DNA of 64,000 bases from Chromatiales bacterium (ex Bugula neritina AB1) (GCA_001730015.1 MDLA01000194.1:22052-86051); one strand, 5' to 3'. Shown: positions 18,506 through 28,152, numbered from the stretch's first letter. Numbers and translations: made by a program. The notes: generated by a model not told the origin, from the letters alone.

Positions 18506-18830
18506 AACTTCGAGGAGAGCATACCCATGTTAGCGAAACGCCTGGAGCAATGGGAAATTCAGTTTCTTGATAAAGGGTCGCGAGGAAGGTAGGCAGGAGG
18601 GCCGACAGGAAGGCCGACAGGAAGGCCGAAAAGAAGATCAGGAACTGGGCAAAGAACTTGGCCCGGAACTGGGGTTGCGCAACGCCCTTTACAGACTACT
18701 ACAAATCAAGTTCGGCGAGTTATCCGCGGATCAACAGAAACTGATAGAACAAGCTGGCTCGTCTAAGCTGGATGAATACCTGTCAAAAGTATTGGAAGCT
18801 AAATCTATACAGGGCGTACTTGCTGACTGA
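18501..18830 (+). pseudogene. C-terminal remnant of an Rpn/PD-(D/E)XK transposase-like nuclease, frameshifted
   Basis: Two frames together give the tail of an Rpn-family (recombination-promoting nuclease) protein. The first reads IPMLAKRLEQWEIQFLDKG, then shifts to REEGRQEGRQEGRQEGRKE and continues to a stop at 18830, ending LSKVLEAKSIQGVLAD. An extra T at about 18578 (GGGTCGCGAGG) causes the shift; removing it restores one frame. The repeated EGRQ units come from an imperfect 12-bp tandem repeat at about 18590-18635. The catalytic N-terminal nuclease domain is missing, so the gene is dead. Confidence 0.8.
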
Positions 18831-18885
18831 AAAAACAGGCGACCCAGAGTTGTAGCCTTTGTCTCCACCATCACAACCTATGGAT

Positions 18886-19842
18886 TCACGAGTTCAAAAG
18901 CACAATAACGCCAATCACAATCAATGCAATTCCAGCCCCTTCCAGCTTCGACGTGGACTGCGAAAATATCCGCCTCGATATGATCTGCGCAAACAATACT
19001 TCGACTAATGCAAGTGTACGCACTCGAGCAACACTTTCTATGGCGAAAGCCAGAAACCAGAACTGCGATGCTGTGGCACCGGCAAGCCCTGCCAGAACGG
19101 AAGGTCGCCATGCAGCTAAAATTGCACGCAGTTTAGCCCTGTCGCTCAACAGCAGAAAGACAACAATCAATGTCGACTGCAGCAGCAGACCACAAGCCAG
19201 CGTCAGCGTCGCATAGATATAAAACGTAGAACCTCCAAGGTTCTCGCCAGCAACTGAAAGAATTGCGCCACGAAACCCAACGGCTGAAAACGCGAACATT
19301 CCGCCAGCAGCCACACCGACCATAATCGGCCGAATGTCAGGTCTGGTGTTGCTGGAGCCTGAACCATTGCCACTCGCGTTACTAGAGTCCACTTTTCGCG
19401 GCCATGACATCAGCACCACACCCAGTGTCGCAATAACTACGGCCAGCATCGCAACAAGCCCGATTCGCTCACTCAAGATAATTGCACCAAAGACCGCGAC
19501 CTGAATAGGTTCGGTTTTGATCGCAGCGGTAGTGACCACAAAAGATCGTTGCTGCATTGCATTGAGCATCCACGCCGTCGCCAGTATCTGTGATACCGCC
19601 CCGAAGGCCAGCCAGTACAAAAATTTCCAGTCGAGCTGCATCGCTGGCCACTCAGTCACAGCCCAGGTGACAGCAAGAAACACCAGTGCGAACGGCAGCC
19701 CGAATATGAAGCGAACGTGGGCGGCCCCTGCGGTACCGAGTTCCGCTGTCAGGCCACGCTGCATCGCATTGCGTGCTACCTGCGCACCGGCTGCAGCCAC
19801 GGTAAATACGATCCAAAGCCAGGGTGGGATTGAATCAAGCAT
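18886..19842 (-). CDS. EamA-family (DMT superfamily) metabolite exporter
   Basis: 318 residues, with about ten hydrophobic helices arranged as two EamA repeats: LWIVFTVAAAGAQVARNAMQ through VLMSWPR, then MVGVAAGGMFAFSAV to LIVIGVIVLL. The linker is rich in Ser/Gly/Asn (near 155-168). Members export small molecules such as amino acids or take up metabolites; no substrate can be deduced. The gene stands alone, with no clear partner; convergent with the Rpn remnant. Confidence 0.88.
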   Translation of the reverse strand: MLDSIPPWLWIVFTVAAAGAQVARNAMQRGLTAELGTAGAAHVRFIFGLPFALVFLAVTWAVTEWPAMQLDWKFLYWLAFGAVSQILATAWMLNAMQQRSFVVTTAAIKTEPIQVAVFGAIILSERIGLVAMLAVVIATLGVVLMSWPRKVDSSNASGNGSGSSNTRPDIRPIMVGVAAGGMFAFSAVGFRGAILSVAGENLGGSTFYIYATLTLACGLLLQSTLIVVFLLLSDRAKLRAILAAWRPSVLAGLAGATASQFWFLAFAIESVARVRTLALVEVLFAQIISRRIFSQSTSKLEGAGIALIVIGVIVLLNS

Positions 19843-20128
19843 TGAGAGGGTTTATCACTGGATATCAAACTTTCGAACGTTTAGTCACGGCCATTGTATC
19901 TGGTATTCGAGTGGCTACAACATCTTCAGTTTGAGTTAGCAATTCACGCCAGACACAGGCTGCCCGACTGACTAGTGCCCGTCCATAAACCAGCGCCACT
20001 ACGGACCACTTAAGCAAGCAATCTTTCCCTCGATCACATGTAGTTATTTCGAATGACTAAACGCCCACATGTGGTAAGCGAAATCTCTGGCATCTGAATG
20101 ATCCTCTCTACCCAACATACCGAAACAC

Positions 20129-21028
20129 CTATCTCTGGGTCACAAAAGGAATTCTCGGCGGTGAGTCCTCGCTCGACTGCTGTTGTGCCGCCAGTGCCAC
20201 CGTCAATGCCTGTGCCAGACACATCGGTGCCGCCAGTGATCGCGAAAAAGTATACTCATGTTCCGGTATTGAAAATAATACGGTCGCCGATTTAGCTAAC
20301 GGTGACAGGGTAGAATCCGATATAGCGATAATCGGCACGCCCTGCTCGGCAACTTTTTCAGTCACATTAACTACCTCGGTTGCATAGAAGCGAAATGAAA
20401 CGGTGAGCAGAACATCTTTCGCACTGATGGTTTGGGCTATATGCGTGGCCAGCCCACCACTGCAATCCAGTAATACTGTGCGTCGCCCGAGCATAGTCAG
20501 GATATAGCGTAACAATGCCACGATGGGCTCCGAGCGTAGCTGACCCAGTAAATAGATCGTTTCAGCGGAGTCAAGCAACGCCACTGCGTGCTGAAGATCT
20601 TCTTCGGCTATGTCGGCCAGAAGATCTTCCAGCGAGGTGATATCCCGTACCACCAGATCGGCTAAAAACCCTTTTGCACCGCCTTTACCGCTGGTTTGCA
20701 AATCACTCTTGAGTGCATCAATGCGCGCATCAAAACCCGGCGCGGCAGTGGCCAGCCTCGCTTTGTATACTTGCTGCAGTTCCTTGAACCCCTGATACCC
20801 CAGCTGCTGGGCAAAGCGAACAAAGCTCGATGCATGTGAACCGCACTGTTCAGCCAGCTGTGCAACCGACAATACCGGTACATTATTCGGGTTTTGCGTT
20901 ATATAGACGGCGATACGTTGATTGGTTGGGCTGAAGCGGGAGAATTTTTCATGGATCGTACGCGTTAGCTCCTCATACGTGGCCGGCGGCGCTGCGGATT
21001 CTCCGCCATCTGATTTCACCTGCTTCAA
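20129..21028 (-). CDS. MurR/RpiR-family transcriptional regulator (likely inositol regulator)
   Basis: 299 residues. An N-terminal HTH_6 domain occupies about 12-90 (FSRFSPTNQRIAVYI, LSVAQLAEQCGSHASSFVRFAQQLGYQGFKEL), followed by a SIS sugar-phosphate-binding domain at about 135-265 (AETIYLLGQLRSEPIVALL, DVLLTVSFRFYATEVV). RpiR regulators of this form (IolR in rhizobia) control inositol catabolism and respond to phosphorylated intermediates. It lies downstream of the SDR-iolE-iolD genes on the same strand, which supports that role. Its likely site is the iolD-iolG gap, where TTGCA-type inverted repeats are visible. Confidence 0.88.
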   Translation of the reverse strand: MKQVKSDGGESAAPPATYEELTRTIHEKFSRFSPTNQRIAVYITQNPNNVPVLSVAQLAEQCGSHASSFVRFAQQLGYQGFKELQQVYKARLATAAPGFDARIDALKSDLQTSGKGGAKGFLADLVVRDITSLEDLLADIAEEDLQHAVALLDSAETIYLLGQLRSEPIVALLRYILTMLGRRTVLLDCSGGLATHIAQTISAKDVLLTVSFRFYATEVVNVTEKVAEQGVPIIAISDSTLSPLAKSATVLFSIPEHEYTFSRSLAAPMCLAQALTVALAAQQQSSEDSPPRIPFVTQR

Positions 21029-21134
21029 TGCGGCTTAACTCCTGTACTCTGGTTGCCAGCCTGCAAATCGCAAAGCCCTGGTAGCAGTACCCTGGCAGTA
21101 ACTCCGGATACTGTTGACTCACCGCGCCGGCGCC

Positions 21135-21953
21135 TCACTCTGACAACGCCTCCTCGGGGCCTGGCGGCGCAAACGAATAGCCACCCCACACGGATTGATC
21201 ATAGTGAATAACCGAGCCTGTCATCATGCCGCTATCATCAGAGGCCAGAAACCCTACGGCACGCGCCACTTCGTTGGGGTCGATCAGGCGGCCAAACGGT
21301 TGTGCAGCGGCGGCCTCTTCCAGCCAGTTTTCACTGGCACCATGATACTCGCGTTGAATTCGATCTTCGCCGTCCGATGCCATCCAGCCTATATTCAGTT
21401 GATTGACCCGGATTCGATTGCGCATCAATGCATAACCGGAATTTTTGGTTAGCGTTGCCAGCGCGCCTTTTGATGCACAATAGGGTGCGATAAACGGTTG
21501 ACCGGCCATAGCGGAGGCCGAACCAATATTAACCATGGTACCTTCTATACCTTCCCGAATCATGATTTTAGCGGCATCCTGCATCAGGAAAAACGGCGCT
21601 CTGGTATTGACTGCAAACATGCGATCGAACAGTTCTTCCGAGGTATTCAGCAGATTTCCTCGGTCTGTCAGACCCGCGGCATTAACCAGATTATCAACAC
21701 GACCGAATCGATCATCGGCCTCACTGATCACACGCCGGCAATCTGCAACCACACCCAGATCGGCAGCCACAAACAGGACCGGCACGCCGGTACTTTCTGT
21801 GATCTCTGCGGCTATGCTTTCGCCCTTGTCTATACTTCGACCACAAGTGACAATGCCGTCAACCTGGCTCTCGGCAAAGCGCCGGGCAATGGCTGCCCCC
21901 AAGCCTTGCGTGCCACCGGTTATAACGGCAATTTTCCCGCTTAAACTATTCAT
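21135..21953 (-). CDS. Short-chain dehydrogenase/reductase in the inositol cluster
   Basis: 272-residue classical SDR. Cofactor motif TGGTQGLG (12-19), NAAG at 91-94, active-site Ser in IGSASA (145-147) and Tyr158-Lys162 (YCASK). Its start codon overlaps the iolE stop by 4 bp (ATGA), so the two are translationally coupled. Position implies that it oxidises an inositol or inosose isomer or a related polyol, feeding the IolE-IolD route. Substrate is inference. It is not IolG, which is a GFO/IDH-type enzyme encoded across the divergent promoter. Confidence 0.88.
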   Translation of the reverse strand: MNSLSGKIAVITGGTQGLGAAIARRFAESQVDGIVTCGRSIDKGESIAAEITESTGVPVLFVAADLGVVADCRRVISEADDRFGRVDNLVNAAGLTDRGNLLNTSEELFDRMFAVNTRAPFFLMQDAAKIMIREGIEGTMVNIGSASAMAGQPFIAPYCASKGALATLTKNSGYALMRNRIRVNQLNIGWMASDGEDRIQREYHGASENWLEEAAAAQPFGRLIDPNEVARAVGFLASDDSGMMTGSVIHYDQSVWGGYSFAPPGPEEALSE

Positions 21954-22849
21954 GCCAATACCTCGTATCCGGCCAGTGCCATTACTCGCAGCAATTCTTT
22001 GTGTCCGACTTGTGCCATTTCCAGTGGCGGGTTAGCCACCGGATCTTGCTCGGCCTCAACCACAAACCACCCTTCATAGCCATGCGATGCCAGCCGATTC
22101 ACGATAGCAGCAAAATCGAGTGAGCCATCGCCGGGTACGGTGAACGCGCCTTTTATCACCGCATCGAGAAAACTCTCCTGCGTGCGATCCAGCTGGTTTA
22201 TTACCTCCATGCGGACATCTTTGGTGTGCACATGATTGATACGTTTGTGGTGTTTATCTATAACACGCAGTACATCACCACCTGCAAATGCCATATGGCC
22301 GGCGTCGAACAGCAGCGGCAGCGCATCACCGGTGTGCGACATAAAAGAATCAAGTTCTGCCTCGGTTTCTATTGGCGCGGCCATGTGATGGTGGTAACTC
22401 AAAGGCATGCCCTGCCCGTTACACCACTCGGCAAATTCAGTCATCCGGCTGCCATAGCCTTTCATTTCGGATTCCGACAATTTACGCTTGGTGTTCAGCG
22501 GTGCGCTGCGGTCACCCTGAATGGTGCCAGCCGTTTCGCCATAGACTATGCAGGGTGCATTCATGGCTTTGAACAAAGCCATTTGCTCTGCGATACGTTC
22601 TTTTTCGACTTCAATTTCACCATCGAGCAGCAAACCCGAAAACCAGCCACCGCAAACACTGATGCTGTGTTTTTCGAGCTCAGGGCCAAGTTCATCGGCT
22701 GCCATCGGAAAGCGGCGCCCGGTTTCCATTCCGGTAAAGCCTGCACTGCTCGCTTGCCTGAGACACTCATCCAGAGAGACGTCGTCGCTCAGTTCTTCGA
22801 GGTCGTCGTTCCACCACGCAATCGGTGCAATACCGAGTTTGGCTTTCAC
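21950..22849 (-). CDS. iolE: Inosose dehydratase IolE
   Basis: 299 residues, TIM-barrel xylose-isomerase-like. Begins VKAKLGIAPIAWWNDD, equivalent to the IolE start GIxPIxWxNDD. Further marks are GWFSGLLLD, SYHHHMAAPIETE, LLFDAGHMAFAGGD and HVHTKDVR (metal ligands). It dehydrates 2-keto-myo-inositol to the diketone used by IolD. I chose the GTG at 22849 because GGAG lies ten bases upstream and family similarity starts there. An open frame continues 42 codons further into iolD but shows no similarity. It follows the iolD stop by five bases. Confidence 0.93.
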   Translation of the reverse strand: MKAKLGIAPIAWWNDDLEELSDDVSLDECLRQASSAGFTGMETGRRFPMAADELGPELEKHSISVCGGWFSGLLLDGEIEVEKERIAEQMALFKAMNAPCIVYGETAGTIQGDRSAPLNTKRKLSESEMKGYGSRMTEFAEWCNGQGMPLSYHHHMAAPIETEAELDSFMSHTGDALPLLFDAGHMAFAGGDVLRVIDKHHKRINHVHTKDVRMEVINQLDRTQESFLDAVIKGAFTVPGDGSLDFAAIVNRLASHGYEGWFVVEAEQDPVANPPLEMAQVGHKELLRVMALAGYEVLA

Positions 22850-22854
22850 AGATT

Positions 22855-24714
22855 CTATACTCCAATTCGCTGTTTGCTTCGAAAGGCTTCCTGCGCTTTG
22901 CGCGCATCCTGCACCTGGGATCGTTCGGATACTTCGGGCACGCCGACATACCAGTCTGCGCCTCCTGGCGTCCATACAAAAGCATCAGACGGGATCGATA
23001 ACACCGTTGTTCTGTCATTGGCTTTCGCCCACTGCAGCGCCTCTTCCAGATCGCTCAGGGTCTCGCACGCTCGACCACAGGCTCCCATCGCTTCGGCGTG
23101 CCTGGCAAAATCTACATGAGGCGGATCTTCCTTGTCTACAATATTGCAGTCTTTTATAAGATTATTAAAACCCGGTTGGCCCAGCCCGGTCTGCAAGCGG
23201 TTGATCACGCCAAATCCACCGTTATCACAAACCACCACAATCATCTTATGGCCGGACAGCACAGTTGAATAAATATCGGAGTTCATCATCATATAGGAAC
23301 CATCACCAACCAGAACAATAGGTGTGCCCTTGTCACCACTGGCCATGGCATGTCCCCAGCCAGCGGCAATCTCATAACCCATGCAGGAATAACCGAATTC
23401 AACATCAAACGTGTGGGGTTTCCTGACTCGCCAGTTTTTGATCGTCTCGCCGGGTAAACCACCCGCCGCCGTGACGATGGTATCGTCGGGCCCGGCAAAC
23501 CTGTTCACCACACCAATAACCTGAGAGTAACTGGGCACAACAGCATTAGAAGGTGCCTGACATTCGTCTAAAACGGTATTCCAGTTAGCGTAGGCTTTTT
23601 GTGCCTGCTGCATGCGATTGCTATTGCACACCCAATCGCCCAGCGCCGTATCAAGCTCTTCTATTACAGCAAGTGCATCACCGACCACGGCAATTGCACG
23701 GTGCTTATGGGCATCAAACCGGGCGGTGTTTATATTTATAAAACGCGCATCTTTCGGAAACGTAGTCCATGATCCGGTGGTAAAATCCTGCAGGCGCGTA
23801 CCAATGGCCAGTACCACATCGGCGGACTCGGAAACTTCTTTCGCCGCATCAGTCCCTTCAATGCCCATGGGTCCTATATAGGCGGGATGATCGTGTGTGA
23901 CAGCGCCTTTTCCGGCGATGGTCTCCGCCATCGGTATACCGCGATCGATGGCAAATTGTGCAAGCATTTCCTCAGCCCCCGAATAGCGCACGCCACCGCC
24001 GGAAATAATCAACGGGTTGCGGGCGGTTTTAAGCAGTTCTACAGCTGCTGTTATTTGATCCTTCGACGCTCTGGTGCGCGGAATTGCCCAGTCGACTTCA
24101 TTGAAGAATTCAAGCGGATAATCGAAAGCGACCTCTTGTATATCTTGCGGCAAACCGATAAATGCCGGGCCGCAATCGGCCGGATCAAGCAAAGTGGCGA
24201 CCGCTTGCGGTAAACTGCTGATGACTTGGGCCGGGTGTGTAATTCGATCCCAGTAGCGTGAAACCGCACGAAAACAGTCGTTAACCGTGATGCCAGGGTT
24301 GCCGAAGTGCTCGACCTGCTGCAATACAGGATCGGGTAGCCGATTGCTAAACGTATCGCCGCACAACAGTAAGACAGGCAATCGATTCGCATGGGCAACA
24401 CCAGCGGCGGTGACCATATTGGTCGCACCCGGACCGACGGAGCTGGTTGCCACCATCATTTGCCGCCGACGTTTGGCCTTACCGTAGGCAATCGCAGCCA
24501 ACGCCATAGACTGCTCATTCTGCCCGCGCCACGTGGGCAATTTGTCTTGCACCGATTCCAGCGCTTCCGCCAGACACGGCACATTGCCGTGTCCGAATAT
24601 CCCGAACACTCCAGCAAACAACGGCACCCGCTCGGATTCAATTTCCGTGAACTGACTGCACAGGTAGCGAACTGTAGCCTGCGCCATTGTGAGTCGAATT
24701 GTCTCTGTGCCCAT
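22855..24714 (-). CDS. iolD: 3D-(3,5/4)-trihydroxycyclohexane-1,2-dione hydrolase IolD
   Basis: 619-residue thiamine-diphosphate enzyme that opens the six-membered ring in inositol catabolism. N-terminal PYR domain (LFAGVFGIFGHGNV), central domain (IIGGG-type LIISGGGVRYSGA), and C-terminal PP domain with the ThDP motif VGDGSYMMMNSDIYSTVL. I chose the ATG at 24714 (MGTETIRLTMAQAT) because GGAGAG lies eight bases upstream; the longer frame from 24762 adds 16 unconserved residues. First gene of the minus-strand iolD-iolE-SDR operon, divergent from iolG. iolB, iolC and iolA are not in the window. Confidence 0.95.
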   Translation of the reverse strand: MGTETIRLTMAQATVRYLCSQFTEIESERVPLFAGVFGIFGHGNVPCLAEALESVQDKLPTWRGQNEQSMALAAIAYGKAKRRRQMMVATSSVGPGATNMVTAAGVAHANRLPVLLLCGDTFSNRLPDPVLQQVEHFGNPGITVNDCFRAVSRYWDRITHPAQVISSLPQAVATLLDPADCGPAFIGLPQDIQEVAFDYPLEFFNEVDWAIPRTRASKDQITAAVELLKTARNPLIISGGGVRYSGAEEMLAQFAIDRGIPMAETIAGKGAVTHDHPAYIGPMGIEGTDAAKEVSESADVVLAIGTRLQDFTTGSWTTFPKDARFININTARFDAHKHRAIAVVGDALAVIEELDTALGDWVCNSNRMQQAQKAYANWNTVLDECQAPSNAVVPSYSQVIGVVNRFAGPDDTIVTAAGGLPGETIKNWRVRKPHTFDVEFGYSCMGYEIAAGWGHAMASGDKGTPIVLVGDGSYMMMNSDIYSTVLSGHKMIVVVCDNGGFGVINRLQTGLGQPGFNNLIKDCNIVDKEDPPHVDFARHAEAMGACGRACETLSDLEEALQWAKANDRTTVLSIPSDAFVWTPGGADWYVGVPEVSERSQVQDARKAQEAFRSKQRIGV

Positions 24715-24816
24715 GTGTTGCTCTCTCCGTCTGGCGTGTATCAAGCGTTGTATCAAACTCAACCGCAGTCGAGATTCAAACCCGGATTAGAACAAATATT
24801 GTGCTTGATGTATATC

Positions 24817-24867
24817 TGCAAATTTCATTGCAATACAACAGATATTGCAGTTAATATGTTCTGCAAT
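24817..24867. promoter_or_regulatory. Candidate RpiR (IolR) operator in the iolD-iolG divergent region
   Basis: Two inverted repeats of the same half-site lie in the 172-bp gap: TGCAA-N6-TTGCA (24817-24832) and ATTGCA-N12-TGCAAT (24844-24867). The shared TTGCA/TGCAA core, and its place between the two catabolic operons, suggest sites for the RpiR regulator encoded downstream. Binding is inference. Confidence 0.55.
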
Positions 24868-24886
24868 AATCAGATTAGAGTGAATC

Positions 24887-25897
24887 ATGATCAACATAGC
24901 ACTTCTCGGATGCGGACGTATCGGGCAAATGCATGCGGCCAATATCAATGCCCACCCCAGGGCAAAACTTGCCATGGTGTTTGATTCACACAAACCCTCT
25001 GCCGACAATCTGGGCAAGAGTCTGGGCGTGCCGGTTGCCGCCTCCGCCGATTCGATTTTCGCCTCTGATAATGTCGACGCGGTACTAATTGCCAGTGCTA
25101 CCGAGACTCATGCAGATTTTATAGAGCAATCTGTTGCGGCTGCTAAACCAGTGCTTTGCGAAAAGCCAATCGATCTGAATCTTAAACGGGTTAACGAGTG
25201 TGCGGCCGCTATTGCCGCGAGCCCCGTTCCAGTTCAACTAGGCTTCAACCGCCGTTTCGATCCCGGTCATCGAGCTGCACGAGATGCCATGCGGGCCGGT
25301 GATATCGGTCAATTGCATCAGGTGGTAATCACCTCCCGGGATCCCGAAATTCCACCCCGATCCTATCTGCAAAGCGCAGGCGGACTTCTACGTGATATGA
25401 CGATTCACGATTTTGATCTCGCGCGCTTTATGCTGGATGACGAACCAACTGAAGTCTTTGCGGTTGCCGGTGCGCTTATCGATCCGGCCCTGGGCGCTGA
25501 GCTAAACGAAATAGATACGGCAATGATCATTCTGCGAACCGCAGACGGCAAGCAATGCCATATCAACAATTCGCGTACTGCAGTCTATGGCTATGACCAG
25601 CGCATCGAGCTACTGGGTACCACGGGTATGGTACAAAGTAACAACCAAAAGCGTCATGAACTCAAACGTTATAACCGGAAAGCAACAGAAATCAGTGAAG
25701 CGTACCAGTACTTTTTCATCGAGCGCTATCATGAAGCATTCATGGCCGAAGTTAGCGCGTTCGTTGATTGTATTGAAAACGGTACAACACCCGAGGTGAG
25801 TTTTGAAGACGGGCGCCGGGCGCTGATACTAGCCGAAGCAGCCTATTTGTCAGTGGCAGAGAAACGCATGGTGCAGGTCTCCGAAATTGATTCCTGA
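24887..25897 (+). CDS. iolG: myo-Inositol 2-dehydrogenase IolG
   Basis: 336-residue GFO/IDH/MocA oxidoreductase, NAD-dependent, first step of inositol catabolism (to 2-keto-myo-inositol). Rossmann motif LLGCGRIGQMHA at 7-17, substrate-lysine motif CEKP at 91-94, and GGLLRDMTIHDFDLARFM with the catalytic Asp/His pair. It is encoded back-to-back with iolD and heads the plus-strand inositol unit (iolG, two dehydrogenases, ABC importer). Family close to IolG rather than to other MocA enzymes, judged from GFNRRFDP and IHDFD. Confidence 0.92.
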   Translation: MINIALLGCGRIGQMHAANINAHPRAKLAMVFDSHKPSADNLGKSLGVPVAASADSIFASDNVDAVLIASATETHADFIEQSVAAAKPVLCEKPIDLNLKRVNECAAAIAASPVPVQLGFNRRFDPGHRAARDAMRAGDIGQLHQVVITSRDPEIPPRSYLQSAGGLLRDMTIHDFDLARFMLDDEPTEVFAVAGALIDPALGAELNEIDTAMIILRTADGKQCHINNSRTAVYGYDQRIELLGTTGMVQSNNQKRHELKRYNRKATEISEAYQYFFIERYHEAFMAEVSAFVDCIENGTTPEVSFEDGRRALILAEAAYLSVAEKRMVQVSEIDS

Positions 25898-25933
25898 AGC
25901 CGTGCAGCAAACCAGATCAGAGTGGTTATCAGC

Positions 25934-26959
25934 ATGCCGAAAGTAGCCATTGGCGGGAAACTGCATCCAGGTGGTCTAGAGGTGCTCTCGTCAACTCCTG
26001 GTATAACCCTCGACTATACCGAAGAGGTATCTACCGAATCACTGATGCCAATGCTGCTCGAAGCCGATGCACTGCTCATTCGCACACAAAAATTACCGCG
26101 CGATTTTATCGACCAAGCCAAAAACCTCAAGATTGTTTCGCGTCACGGCGTTGGATTCGACGCGGTTGATGTCGCAGCCTTAAATAAGCGCGGTATCCCG
26201 TTGGCAATAGTGGGTGATGTCAATTCACAAACGGTTGCCGAGCATGCTATGACATTAATTCTAGCCGTTACAAAGCGCCTGCTGCGCTACGACGCCGCCT
26301 CGCGTGGAAACCGGGAATGGAACTACCGCAATTCACTGGAAGCCGAAGAGCTCGCCAACAAGACTCTGTTAATTATTGGCTATGGCCGAATCGGTAAACA
26401 TCTGGCTCGCATGGCTCAGGTTTTTGGCATGAGTGTCTCGGTGTTCGACCCGTACTACCAACCGGACCTGCGACCTGCTGCATCGCAATCAGCGGACTCT
26501 CTATCTGATGATGCGATCAAATCGGAACCCGACCTGGCGTCAGCATTGAGCTGCGCCGATGTTGTTTCAGTTCATGTTCCCGCAACAGAAAAACCCGTTA
26601 TAGGCGCAAGCGAACTCGCCCTGTTAAAGCCGTCGTCCATTGTTATCAATACGGCTCGCGGTGGTGTTATAAACGAAAAGGCACTCATCGACGCGCTCGA
26701 TTCAGCGCAAATTGCCGGCGCCGGGATCGATGTATTCAGTACGGAACCTCCGCTGCCGGACCATCCCCTTGCCAATTTTGATCAGGTTATACTCACGCCC
26801 CATTCCGCTGGTATGACACGTCAGTGCGCCGAGCGCATGGCAATCTCCTCGGCCACGAATATTGTCAAATTTTTCAACAACACACTCGACACCTCCCTGG
26901 TCGTCAACGCGCGGGAAATCAACTATAAGCCCCGCGCCGCTCAAACTTCGGAAATATAA
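25934..26959 (+). CDS. D-isomer-specific 2-hydroxyacid dehydrogenase (SerA-like)
   Basis: 341 residues from the ATG at 25934; a GTG four codons earlier is possible, and neither has a strong ribosome site. Substrate domain at both ends (RHGVGFDAVDV), NAD-binding core IIGYGRIGKHLA, catalytic Arg in INTARGGVINE, Glu in the FSTEPP block and His in LTPHSAGMT. Resembles 3-phosphoglycerate dehydrogenase without the ACT regulatory domain. It sits 37 bases after iolG, so it probably acts on a hydroxy or keto acid or polyol derivative of the inositol route; the actual reaction is unknown. Confidence 0.9.
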   Translation: MPKVAIGGKLHPGGLEVLSSTPGITLDYTEEVSTESLMPMLLEADALLIRTQKLPRDFIDQAKNLKIVSRHGVGFDAVDVAALNKRGIPLAIVGDVNSQTVAEHAMTLILAVTKRLLRYDAASRGNREWNYRNSLEAEELANKTLLIIGYGRIGKHLARMAQVFGMSVSVFDPYYQPDLRPAASQSADSLSDDAIKSEPDLASALSCADVVSVHVPATEKPVIGASELALLKPSSIVINTARGGVINEKALIDALDSAQIAGAGIDVFSTEPPLPDHPLANFDQVILTPHSAGMTRQCAERMAISSATNIVKFFNNTLDTSLVVNAREINYKPRAAQTSEI

Positions 26960-27030
26960 ATACCCATCGTGTTTGCACAATTATTAGCACCACTGTTAAC
27001 ACAGCCGTCATCGCCCACGGAACGACACTG

Positions 27031-28152
27031 ATGATAAAACCGGGTTTACGCATAGGCTTGATTGGCACAGGTTTCATGGGCCGGACCCATGTTCTGGGCT
27101 ATACGTCGGCGCCTCGGCTATTTGAACTCGACTTTGATCTGGAGCTGCATACCGTTGCAGATATCACCGAGTCATCCGCCAGTGAAGCTGCCAGCCGTTA
27201 CGGCTTTTCCCACAGTACCGAAGTATGGCAAAACATCACCTCACACCCCGATATAGACGTAGTTTCTATTACCACGCCAAACTCGCTGCACAAAGACATC
27301 GCACTGGATGCTATCGCCAATGGCAAGCATGTGTACTGCGAAAAACCGCTGGCGACAACACTGGCTGATGGGTACGAGATGACGGAAGCGGCAGAGGCAA
27401 AAGGGCTTAAAACCCAGGTAGGATTTAACTACCTGTGCAATCCCATACTACAGCTGGCACACGAGATGATTGCCGCTGGAGAACTTGGAGAAATTCGCAG
27501 CTACCGAGGGATTCACGCCGAGGACTATATGGCCAGCGAAGATGCACCATATTCCTTTAGGTATGAATCACAGGGAGGTGGAGCACTCGCTGATCTGGGT
27601 AGCCACGCACTCGCCACCGCAGAGTTTCTATGTGGCCCCGTTGAATGCTTAATGGGGGATTGTGTCACCGCTATCAAAACCCGTGTCGATGCCAGCGGCG
27701 AGACTCATGCGGTCGAGGTTGACGACACTGGTCGTGCATTTGTGCGATTTGCCAATGGCGCCACCGGGTCTATAGAAGGCAACTGGATAGCCACCGGTCG
27801 CAAGATGCAACATGATTTTGAAATCTATGGCAGCAAAGGCGCGCTACGGTTCACTCAGGAACGTTTCAGCGAGCTGCACTTTTACTCGATGACCGATAAC
27901 AACGCGCGCCACGGATTTCGCCGTATAGAAGCGGCTCCCTGCCATCCGCCGTACGACAGATTCTGTGTCGCGCCGGGACATCAGCTAGGGTTTAACGATC
28001 TAAAAGCGATTGAAGTTGCGGGGTTTTGCGATGCGATAGCCAACAAATCAGAAGAACCATTTAATTTCCGCGCCGGGCTGCGTATTCAGCACCTGGTCAA
28101 TGCTGTTCAACAGTCATCACGTGAAAAGCAATGGATAACGATAGCGGTATGA
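27031..28152 (+). CDS. GFO/IDH/MocA-family oxidoreductase
   Basis: 373 residues. Rossmann motif IGLIGTGFMGRTHVLGY at 8-24, CEKPLATT with the conserved Lys near 107, and GGGALADLGSHALATAEFL with the catalytic region. The C-terminal half has the HXXXGF-type GHQLGFNDLKAIE block seen in inositol and sugar dehydrogenases of ABC-linked clusters. Likely oxidises a second inositol isomer or related cyclic polyol; inferred from the neighbours iolG upstream and the sugar ABC importer downstream. Confidence 0.9.
   Translation: MIKPGLRIGLIGTGFMGRTHVLGYTSAPRLFELDFDLELHTVADITESSASEAASRYGFSHSTEVWQNITSHPDIDVVSITTPNSLHKDIALDAIANGKHVYCEKPLATTLADGYEMTEAAEAKGLKTQVGFNYLCNPILQLAHEMIAAGELGEIRSYRGIHAEDYMASEDAPYSFRYESQGGGALADLGSHALATAEFLCGPVECLMGDCVTAIKTRVDASGETHAVEVDDTGRAFVRFANGATGSIEGNWIATGRKMQHDFEIYGSKGALRFTQERFSELHFYSMTDNNARHGFRRIEAAPCHPPYDRFCVAPGHQLGFNDLKAIEVAGFCDAIANKSEEPFNFRAGLRIQHLVNAVQQSSREKQWITIAV

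Noticed and set aside
18590..18635. 12-bp repeats as a separate tandem-repeat locus
   Set aside because: They encode the EGRQ-rich tail that is normal for Rpn-family proteins.
22226..23119. 297-codon plus-strand frame opposite iolE and iolD
   Set aside because: Long antisense frame without family similarity; both genes on the other strand are strongly supported.
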